Shown here piece by piece: positions 35,037 to 47,000 of a stretch of 64,000 nucleotides of DNA. Both the position numbers and the translations under genes were made by a program. Position 1 is the first letter of the stretch. Each line of letters opens with the position of its first letter. The notes below the pieces were generated by a model. That model was not told the DNA's origin, ran no database searches, and saw only the letters and a list, made by a program, of their open reading frames with translations. This DNA is from Apostichopus japonicus (Eukaryota; Echinodermata; Holothuroidea; Aspidochirotida; Stichopodidae): contig NC_092573.1 in the NCBI RefSeq assembly GCF_037975245.1, forward strand, positions 19,815,265 through 19,879,264, given 5' to 3'.

Positions 35037-38000
35037 CTGTGAATACGATATTAATATGGTAATCAAATCGATATTTATATCATACAAGCTTTTACAAGTC
35101 TTTTACAAGACTTTTAGCATGCCAAAGCCTCTAAACGGCCTCCAAAAGATGCTCTCTCCAAGAGGCTTTCACAGGTCGTTTGCAGAAAACTTAAAGAGGG
35201 TCGACCCAGTCGTATTAAATGTTTCTTGGAAATATAGAAATATGCTCAGGTGGGGAGGGGGGTGGGTAGCTTGAACTTTAAAGGATATAACAGAGGAAAA
35301 TTGAGTTTGGACTAACCAAAGACAAACATATTTGAAGTATCCTCTTGAAATTTGCATGCAATTCCTACATAGCATTTTTTTTTGTGATAACGACAACGGA
35401 GAGTTTGTATCATAAAGTCAACTTGTAGCAAAAAAGTGTGATGTCATAGTTGCACACCGACAACAAACATTTTTTGTGGTTTCACTTTCCTTTTTTGTTT
35501 TGTACTTTTACATCATTGGATGTGAAAGTTTAACAATACACCAATGACTGTAGTGCATTCAAAACATAAAAGAACTTTAGCAGGAAGCTTCTATGACCAA
35601 ACACCTGTTTGCTCCAAGTAAACTTCAGATAGAGAGTAATGGGTCAATTGAAATGTTGTTTACTCCTCCAATACAGTGCAGTTGCTTACATGTTCAAATT
35701 TTCGCAAGATGTTTAGAGAATATTTTTCTCCTTTCACCAGTCAATATTAATGTTCAATTGGACTATCATTTAAAAAGGTCAATGGATTTAGTGACCATTT
35801 TTGGGACTCTTTATAGCAAATTTAAGGAACACAGTTATGTGATTCAATATAACGTAGGTGACTGGGTCTTGGCAGTTTATCACAATGACAGACGTTAGAT
35901 TGCCAATTAAGTATCCAACCCTTAGAAGCCCTATTACATGATTATTCGTCAAGATGTGCTCACATCAAGTCCACTCATTTTTTAGCATTCCCTGTCTAGA
36001 ATTGACAAGTCAGGCAGATTCTTATTCGCTGCGTTCCCTGTCTGATGGAAGGATGGTGCGTTCCCAAATCGCATGACCCCTTTCTCAAGTACTGAGGGAG
36101 ATGAAGGACCCTCGTCCGACATCACAGCAATGAAGCAGCAGCGGACAAAGTCACTTGAAAGCCCCCATAAAGTGCAAAAAACGAACAAAAATCCCTTAAA
36201 ATTGATGAAAGGCTTCACGGTTGATTGATACTGCACTGACAGTAATATTTCAGAATACTAGTTTAGATTGGGAACATAAAGTAGTTTGGATGTGGAGTGG
36301 CCACTTCAACCAGGCCTCTGCTGAAACAGACACACGTGGGCCTATATACAAAAATTATGGGATGGTTCGCATAATATTGATCATTTTGCGACAATAATTC
36401 AAACTTCTTAATTTACACCAAAACAACAGCTTTGCAATAGACATTACAACAAAAAAAACGTTACAGAAAGTTTCTACAGCATTTATGGCATTTTCACACA
36501 AAATTCTGATATCTTTATAGCTAAAGACTTTCCATGTTTCTTTGTCATTCTTAATCTTTACAATGTCCCTTAAATGCATCCATAAAGTTCCATATGATTT
36601 CTGAGTGAAATATTCTGTATTGTAACTTATTGTTAACAATGTGTGTGTTTAAGCAGTGTCAATCTCAAACACTGTTTAAATCACAGTAGCACATTTGAAA
36701 CCTTTTCAAAAGCCCTGTCTTCAAAATAAATATATATATTGCATATTTTAGCTAGATATTACTTTCTGTTTATCATTTAATTGCTAGAATTCAACTCATA
36801 AATCTTCCAGAATGGACATAAAATTTGAATGAAACAATGTGTGATTTTAAGCAGTGTCAATCTCAAACACTGTGTAAATCATAGTAGCAAACTTAATACC
36901 TTTTCAAATCCCTGTATTAAAAAAAATGCATGTTTTTCCCATTTTATTATTTAATTGCTAGACTTCAACTCATACATCTTCCAGAATGGACATAAAATTT
37001 GATATGAATATTTAGATATGAGCTTATAATCACCTGGTTTTTGTTAAGTCTAATTTATAAGGACTTCATCTCTGAACTTCTATGTTGTTTTGAGATTAAA
37101 ATTTCCAAAAGGACATAGTCCCTCAGCTTGTAGTTCAGTATTAAAATAACAGTCAAAATTATTTGCCATTGTCAGTTTACTTTTTGCATGTGTTTTACAC
37201 CAACATGGACATTTTTCTTAGTGGCAAAATGTTGAGAAATCGAATTAAATTCACTAAATATAAATATGCTAATTAATCTTCATTTGGTTAAAACATTTTA
37301 GGTTGATGTCCAAAATTGATCTATTCTCTTAGATCACATCTTGAGTTATATATAAGGTAAATGTCAACAACACCCTTTCTTCCATAAGGCTTTCAACTTT
37401 ATAATATAATAGCCCAATTTCAATTGGTCAATCCTTCACTAAAATACATAAAAAATGACATTTATAAAGAATTGTGTCCCTACATTCGTTGTGGTCAAGT
37501 GGTTAAGGCAGTGGACTTGTAATCTAAGTTTTGCAGGTCCTGGCCAGGTTATTATGTTGTGTCCTTGGGCAAGACACTTTATTTCAATTGCCTCTTTTCA
37601 CCCAGGTGAATAAATGGGGACCTGTGTGATAAATTGTCAGTTGGGCGCTGTTTAGCTGCTGCCATGTGGAGGGATTGTCTCCATGTTAGACAGGTTATCA
37701 TTGACCAGGGTGGTGTTGTGATGCGTCTTGAGCACGGTTATCTGTGGATATGTCTGCACTTTATAAATCTTCAATATTTCTTTTTTTAATGATAATAATC
37801 AGCAGTTATTTGTTTATGGCGCTTGAGCGACCACAAATGTTGGAGAAGCTTACGGATTACAAACTTACACGTCAGGTGGCTTCCCATTCAACATTTTAAC
37901 TCAAATTTTGAATTTAGAAAACTCAAATTTAGAAAGTCATTTCTGATGGGAATACCGTAGATTGCTTTTGGATTAAAAACCCACCTTACTATTACCTGGC

Positions 38001-41000
38001 CCGGGAATCGAACCCGGAACCTCCAGATTGCCAAGCCTCGTTGCTTGAAATGCCACCGCCTTTATCCACTCAGCCACAGCACCGGTTTTAATATATAATG
38101 TTTAATGTTGTAATATTAGCTTATCTTAAATTCTCACTTAATGTTTACTGAAACCCTACACACAAAATGAGTTTGAGTGAGATTTTCACATCCGATTCAA
38201 TGAGTTATAAAGTTTGTTAAATACAAAGGCATATGCAAAAATTGTCAACATTCATAAAAGATCTCATTCATGTGTTGCTTCATGTATGATTCGCAGCCGT
38301 TACTCAGACTTCACCCATATTAACTTAAAGTGATCACAAAATCCAAGATAGTTGTCAGTGTAGTCTATGTATGTCAACAGTCATTCAAGATCGCATTCAT
38401 GTGTTGCTTCACTTATGTCTCGCAGCCGCTAGTCAGACTTCACCCATATTAACTTAAAGTGATCACAAAATCCAAGATAGCTGTCGGTGTCTTCTTCTTC
38501 GTATGTCAATAGTCATTCAAGATCTCATTCATGTGTTGCTTCACCTAAGTCTCACAGCCTCTAGTCAGACTTCACCCATATTAACTTTAAGTGATCACAA
38601 AATCCAAGATAGTTGTCGGTGTAGTCTATGTAGTACACCGCAGACTACTGTGCAATGTACTCATCCGTGTAAAGTTAATAAACTGCAACCTTTGATTTAT
38701 CTCAATGACAGAACAAACTATGAAGCTGCGAGTTGGATCAACGTGCTCCATTTCACAAACTCTGTATTGTATGATATTTTTTTCACGGAAATCCCAGACT
38801 TTGTATAAATCCATTTCACATTCATAAACAACCTTTACTGAACTTTGTATCAACTGAACTTTGTATCAAATCCACTCATTGTATCAAATGCACTCATTTA
38901 TCATTCAAGTACCTAATGAGTTGCTCTTTACAAACATTAGGGGAATATTGTATATCTCACCGCAGACTCGGTGTATACCAGCTTGTGGAGATTAGCTCAA
39001 ACACTTGATGACAATATTAACATATTCAACCCAATATCTAGTTTTAATTAACTAGCATAAGTAACATGCAAATACATTAACAAAGTATCTTAATATTAAA
39101 CTTAGACAGGGTCTACATTAAATCTACCCTGAAGTGTGGTTCCATTGGGCAAAATACTGTAACCCATTGAGGTTTCGCACGCAATGCATCTTCACTTCAT
39201 GTATTTTACAGGGCTGAAGAAATGAAATAATAATTAAAGACCAGCTGCATTTATAAATAAATGCCATCAACAGACAGTACAGAAGATTTATTAAAATCTC
39301 ATCAAAATAGGAAATGAAATATTGTTTTTTTTAATGTCGACAACTTACAGCTTCTTGTGTCACAATTTTGTCATCTTCGCTGCTTCCTGATAACCAATGG
39401 TCCAAAATCTTTGATATCGGTTTGATATTGCCCGTCATACAGTATCCAATCACGTGATAGCTTCTGGAGAGGCAAGACGAATTATCGCGAGTGGCATCGG
39501 CCAGCGTCATTCCTATGCTCCACTTCTCATCCTGCGAAAGGAAACGCGAGCCGAGCTTGAAGAGAGGGTTCTGATAAAGTCAATATCTGAGTAAAATATC
39601 TCTTACCCCCACCCCCCGCACCCCCCAGTCCCCATCCTTCATCTGCCAATTTTCCTTTCCATGGACTAGAATCAATGTCATCAGACATTTACTGAGGGAT
39701 GTCAGATGATATGCAAATGTCACAAAAGTCAGAAGTGAGCAAATTTACAAACTCTTAGCAAAATACTTATAAAATACCTTGTAAAGATGTGTCAACCAAG
39801 AACAAGGTTGTCCTTGCCCAAAAATGGGAACAAAATTTTACTGCAAAATTTCATGGAGAAAATGTTGCTGTGGTGTTGAAGTTAACTTTTGAATTGTAAA
39901 CAAACACAAAAAACTTTTTGATTCTGCAGTTAACATATAAAATACTCTGCTGGTCACAACCTCTAATGAGATATTTCCAACTCATATTTTATTTTTTATC
40001 AATTAACAGGAGACTTTTCTTCTTTTTCTTGAAACAAAACTTCAAGTGTTTTCTGTTGTGTTTTTATTTCAAGCTAAACGACTGGTTTTTCTCTCTACAT
40101 TTTATAGATGTTAAGTGTAATAAATAAACAATTAAAAAATCTGTCGAAAATTCTCGATATTTGAATACAAATCTTCCGTTTGAATTTTTTCCCCAGAGAC
40201 TGTCTTTACACACAACATTGTTTACAAGCATCACTGAGATATGCCAAATTGTTTTTATCTTATTTTTCTCTTCTCTGTTGTTCCCTTCCCTTTCCTTTAA
40301 TTTCTTTTCTTTTGATGAAACCGGTCTCTTGTAGCTATCTATAGTCAATCCTCCTTTGGATTGCCATTATTCAAATTGCAACACATCGTAACAATTAATC
40401 AATATTAGCCCCAAATGTTAGCATCCTTAACTTGCTTAAGGCTTTTCGAAATTAACTTTCAGGATGCTCTGACCCTCCTCGACATTTTCCCTCAGACATT
40501 GTGGGTGTTCAATTAGAAAAATAAATGAGTCAGCTTGTTAAACAAGTCTTTGAGGTTGAAAATAACAAACTCGGGAGGACAGAAACGGTTGAAATACTGG
40601 ACAGTTTTTCGAAGAAGTTTGAAAAGGTGACGCGGGTCGTCTTTTCGCAGGAGATTAAAAAGGGAGTAGGGTTGTAGTTAATGTGTTACCACAACAGGCT
40701 TAAGGGTGGACAGTATTAATTAATATTACCATAAGAGGCATGTAAGGTAGATTAAGTGAATTAATAAGTTATGGAGATGACGAACTGCAAAATCTGTAAA
40801 AAAAAAGGTTTCTCAAACCTACTTCTTGAGGTGAACCTTGTTTTAGCAAGTGATGACAGGCGTACAGAGAGAGAGCTTGAGCCAACGGAGTGGAACTGTT
40901 CATGACTTCAATCAACATCATTTCCTTAGCAACCAGATAGGCATCTGAAAATTAATATTAATGAGACGAATACATATCCAATGCACGATCTGATAAGAAA

Positions 41001-44000
41001 AGCCATGTCGCCATGGGTTCACAGTTCTCTCACTTGAACAAACCACCCCCCCCCCCACCTCTTCCTACCCGACCTGGTGGCTTCGTTCATCTACCCTTCT
41101 TGTCAACCTTTCACCTGGTTGACCTCATACCTGCCATCATATCTACATAATCATCGTTTTTGACAACAGCATAAAGTTTGCTTAAAAAAACGGCTCCGTT
41201 GACTGATATTAAATAATAAAATCATAAATAACTATAATAAATACATAGAAGGAGAACTTTTTGTAAGTCTACAAGATGCTGACAAAAGCTGAAAATTTTT
41301 ACTCCAGTTTTTACTGCAATTTGTTTCAAGTTAAACTTCAACTGATATGCAAGCATGGCTAGAAAAGAAGCGACTGGTGCATCACATCAAGCTATGCTGT
41401 TGATTGAAGAGACTTTAAAAGACAAACCGATTTAATTTGACACACTATGATATCATAAACTAAATGAACAATAACATCACTTTATATTAATCTCCTTGTT
41501 TCCATCAGTAACCTTTATGATTTATTGACCAAATCAACAATTCCCACCACCCATTCCCAGTTACCTTCCCCACCACCCAACTCTCCCTCCTCCACACCCT
41601 CTACCCCCCCCACCTTCCCATTCACCCTGTTCTACTGGCCTGTGTTGCAAATAGCCCAAACTGTTTTCACACAGACAATAATATGATTGTTGGATTTGCT
41701 GACCCTAAAAAATAGAAGATGGTGTTAAGGAGAGAGAGAACACAGATGGATACTCACTGTGATAATCTTTACTTCTGAGGAAATGATCTAAGAGTAAGTT
41801 GAATGTATAAATATCTGGAAATAATCCATAATGTGTCTGTAAAGGTAAAAGAAAAGAAAAGAAAAGAAAGGACACTATTTCACTTTGTATATAGGACAGG
41901 AACGTATTACAACAGTCCGATTATTTACAGATACTTGAATGAAATATGGCAAATTTTATATGAATATCACTGGTTTTGCTTACTTTACAAACAACAACGA
42001 TGAACTGCAATAAATGTTTTTCATGTACCAGGGCTACGAAGAAGTTATGTGAATATAGCCCCGAGGTGGGTCAAAGGGGATGCAGTGTTAATACATTGCC
42101 AAGTTTTTAAAAAAAAAAAAAAATTTTTTTTAAAATGTTTTAAAAACAAGGACATGGGTTGGTAATGAACTGTAATCAGCTATTTTTTTGATGATACATA
42201 CCTTGTCCTGTAAGGCCCTCAAGGCCCTTAAAGGCTGATGAAAATCTAGACAGACCCTTAGCCAAGAGTGGATGGTATACGGCCGGAGGTGGTGAGCGAC
42301 CGGAGTGTGTCGAAAACTGCCAGAGAAAGCAAAACAAACTGTTCGTTGAAATCAAGAGATAATGATGGGCTGTTTATTCATTTATGGCTTCTAAAATCAC
42401 TTTACAATCCTATCTAGCTTTAAAGCAGTATTTGCAGATATCAGGATTTTTTTCTTCAAGAGCTTCAAGAATTGGGCTATGAAGCTTTACACAATGCTGA
42501 CGGTATCCAGACAAACACATGCTGTATATTATGAATGACAAAATGTTTTGCAATATCAAAGTGAAAGATTTATGAAAAGTCACTGTACTGTTAGTTTGTG
42601 ATGGGCAACTAAAAATATTAAAAGAGGTGCTAGGTCCATATCCCTTTGTTTGCTCATGAATAAATTTGTCATGGACTCTCCATATTAGGACAGTTTCGAG
42701 CAGTCTGATAGATAACATTATCCACATGACATAGAAAACAAGAACATAGTCTTAGTACCTTTATCCTCTTTTTGCAGGACAACAGCAAAGAATTTCAATT
42801 CAACCGAATCATTTCTATAGAATCTGAATTTTTTTTTTGAGCTAGGCAATATTTTCGGTATTCCAACCAACGAAGATGAGTGGAAAAGGGAAAACAATGA
42901 ATCATATTCTTTTACTGCATTCAATCGAAAAGTAAAATAAACCTTTTAACGTTAAATAGGTTTGCAATTGATCAAACTAAGACATCCTTCAAGATATTTC
43001 TACCAAATAAAGTTTAAAAGTTAAGGAGTGTTTAAATACATTGTCTGATTTCAATCGTCAGGGTTTTGCTAACCATATGTATGTATGTATTTTAGATCCT
43101 CCTATAAAGCAGGAACTCGTGAAGAAGCCATCATTGGCTTATCAAAGCCGCAAGTTGACCGAAGTCAGTCTCTTAGATTCATATTTTAACGTCCATGATT
43201 ATGAATTGTCAATTGTCAACAACTCTGTAACTGGACGACATACATTAATCTTGAAGTGACTCGAACTCGGGACCTTATGATTGAAAGGCACCGCCGTTAA
43301 CCACTGAGCTAACACTCCCTTATTGCATAATTGCATATTGCATAATATCCCATGGCAGGATGGACACCAAATACCAAGATACGGGATGATATTGACTGCT
43401 CTTACGGAGCACACGACGACTAGACGCATTTGGCGGTAGAATGAGAAGATGAAGTAGGGTTCATCGGAGGTGACTGGTCACCAAGGGATATCATTGTCAA
43501 ACGGTGACCAGGTCACTCGAGACAGGGTAGAGCAAGAGTGCAGTGAGGAGATAGGAGACAAGGTGAGGTAAAATGGTTTCAATAACAAGGAAATGGAAAG
43601 CTGAAAAACTTTAACACTTTCACTTTATGATTTGAAAGACAAATGATGACATGTCAAGCTATATTAAAACGAACTGTTACGATTACAGACCTGTACAGTA
43701 GTATTGGGAAATTCAAAACTACAGTACTAACTCAGGTGATGAAGTCGACTGCAGCGTTGGGAGACTTAAAATCAAAATCAACTCACAAACAGACTTACCT
43801 GTAGATGTACTGTTCAGAGGCCTTTAACTCATCTTCATTAATTATATTATCGATGAACTGTGAAATAGAGGCAAACAATAAAGGTATTATTAAGCAGTCA
43901 CAACATGGTTTTGTTTAATAAAATAAAGTAAGCTATTAATGCACTTATTATTTTCTTAGCTGGACCTGAAATTGACACAAAATTCCAGGGGAAAAAAAGA

Positions 44001-47000
44001 AGATAAATACTGAAGAATTCCCCGACCACTTTCCATGAGCTATTGCACCTTTCGTTCACCTTTGGCAGGTATAAAAAAAAACCAAGTCAGTAATTGAGAG
44101 TGACGGATTAAAGTGATATTTGTTACAGATCAATTGAATTGAACTTTTTTTTCAAAATTCATAAAAACCTGTCAGAAATCATTTTTTCAGGATCTAGGTT
44201 TTTCCCTATGATGTAGCAACAACTTTTATAGTAAATTTTCTCTCAGATGGTATAAAGACAAGCATTGGCAATTTTTTTATTTTTTTCATAGGGCAGTTTA
44301 CTGGTTTATTTACTGGAAGCATTCATTGGTCACAAGTAAAGTATGTACCTTTTGTAAGTCTACTGAAGCCACAGGTTTCTTCAGAGTCAGTAAATCTTGG
44401 TCTAACTTCACACGTAAATCATCTGAGTAGAGAGTATTGAGAAAAGCAAAAACATGTCGTTTATGAGTAAAATATCAGGTAAAGTCGACACTGAAGAAAA
44501 CCAAGTAATACAGAAAGGAAAAGTATTCACAACCTGTGACACATACACCCCTTAAACCTAGGTAGATGCATCAGGTTGCCAGTTAAACCTACTCACTGAC
44601 TGAATGACAGACTGACCCATTGGTAGATGGACCTACCTGTCAGACAGACTGCGATATACTGACATAAGTACTGATGCACGAAGCCGAAAGAAGAGGGTAC
44701 ACTGCCTATCCAATATTGCCTTGCCTTTAGGATGCAAAAAATGGAAGTTTATACATTTAGGAAAGATGGAGAAGTGTATCTCTTGAGAACTCTCTGAGTG
44801 TCTACTTTTAAAATTGACAAAACTTATGCTAATGACTATCTCTGCAGGTCAGTCTGTCTTACTCTTACCATATAGCATGGTGGGCTCATAACTGACGCAC
44901 TTAAGGATTTGATTAACGATTTCTATCAAGGAAAAATCAAAATCACACAACTGTATTTATTTTTCATATATGTGTAGTCCCTCAGAAATGTAATGTTCTC
45001 AAAATATTTATTGTTCTGTGCCTACACAACATACAGTTGAGCAGAATTTGACCACAACATGTCTGCTGTGTTAAGTTCTTTCATATCCGAACTTGACACA
45101 TTCGTTGATAAGCTGACTTTTGTGTAAATGTACATCCATTGACTCTGGATGCCGTTTAACAGAACTCTAAGAAAAACAAACTTACAAACAAAGAAGCCTA
45201 CATATTTTCTTTCTTTATATCAGCAAATTTATGCAGGTTTACACTCAATACACATTTCAATTGTTCCTGCTTACCCATGTGTACTTCAAGTCTCTTTCTG
45301 TTTTGCCAGGCATCTTCAGCTCTGTATGCATCAGAGAGAATATTTCTGTGACCTGAAAACAAGAAGCAGAAGAATATAGTGATCCACTTAGACTGAGCAC
45401 CAGGGACGTAGCCAGGGGGGGAGCAGGGGGAGCAACCGCTCCCCCCCTTTCAGTGTCGATTTTTTTTTTTAAACTGTCGTTTTTTAGCATGGTATTTTGT
45501 CAGTGCTCTTTTGATCTTGAATACTCGTCAGCTCCGTTAAATCGATTGTAATCGTAGTAACATTCACGCCTACTGATTCAACTACTTACTTAGTTTGGCA
45601 GATGCAATTAGCTAAATTTAGCTTATAGCCAATTACAAGCCTACAGTTGGCCACTGTGTAATAAAATACATATTGCCTACCTGACCGCACTCTATGGAAT
45701 GTCACGAACTGTATGCAAAACAACGTCGACAACGTTCGTTCTATGAGTCGTCCTAAGGTGTTGCACGAACAGCATGTTATGAAGCTAAGCTAGCAATCGT
45801 ACGTGATACGCACTTCCTGTAATAATAATTACATTGCTAATACACTGCGATAACAATATTTGTTTTTAGGCCACTGCATATCTGGCAATATTACAAAATA
45901 TGAAAGTTTATATTGTCCATCAGTTAAGTTCGTCAAATGTATTAAAGTCCAGACATTGGACAATAAACAGGAATCATCCTACTGGAAAAATTGTAAAAGA
46001 GCACTATATTTGTCTTTCTGATATATTATGTAAAAGAACATGTAAAAGAATTCAAACAGGAAACAAAATCTGCTGATTATGATATCATATGATCAGGGGC
46101 GTAGCCAGTATGTAGCACTGTAGGCCCGGGCCTACATTTTTCTTGGCCAAGTTATCTTTTTTTTTAAAAACACCCATAATTAAAATCGATAAGCTTGCTG
46201 GATGAGTTTAAGAGTCTATAGACAAGAAAAACTATTGAAATGAACGTAGCAAGAATATGGCTAAATTAGGTGACCTATTCTTCTGTCATCTAGGCTGTCA
46301 TTTCTATCGCGTGCCGTTTCATTCAACACTCTACCCGCCGAAAAAGACTAGGATCCGATCTTGTCAGTTTTTTAAGATGTAGTTAATGTTACCCCCCGGG
46401 TTAGGGGAATTCCGGGGTGGTTTGCTTTAGGGCTGCAGAAAGGAGACAGAGAACATATGATGAAGACAGCTCAATTGGCAGAATAGCAAGCCAATTTTAT
46501 TATTAGATTAACGGGCAGTAATTTAGCTTATCTCCGGTGTAAAACACACTTAATACTACAACATTGATTCTGGAATATTGATCTAGGGAAATCCCCTAAT
46601 TATGAAACAAAATTGGTGGCGCCCTTTAAGTAATATGAATACCATAACCACGCTGTGACTTAATACACGGTAGGTCTGGGCCTACGTTAGACAGTGAACG
46701 AACAGCGAGCCTAGCTTAACAGTTCAAATTTACTAACGACCTCTATGTGGTTAACATTTATGAAATACACTAATTACCCTACTTGAACTACTAAGCCTAA
46801 CTGATTGTTTACATTACCACAGATCACAAGTCATGCAACATACGAACCTTAAATGACGGATTTAACGACAAATAAGTGCTACTCTCTGACCTAACATACA
46901 ATATTATACGTATTATTCTGTGACATCATTGCAGAAGTGGTAACACATTTTAATCTGGTAATATCCCATCATTTCCCTTACATCATCAACCAGGACCTAA

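Noticed and set aside
35593-35898. Plus-strand open frame ending YNVGDWVLAVYHNDRR
   Set aside because: Resembles the VGDWV-type motif of some transposon-linked proteins, but it is short, lacks splice context and sits inside an MRPS27 intron on the other strand. At best a relic.
38000-38087. tRNA gene on the minus strand with perfect A and B boxes
   Set aside because: The acceptor-stem ends do not pair and a SINE body follows, so it is a SINE head.
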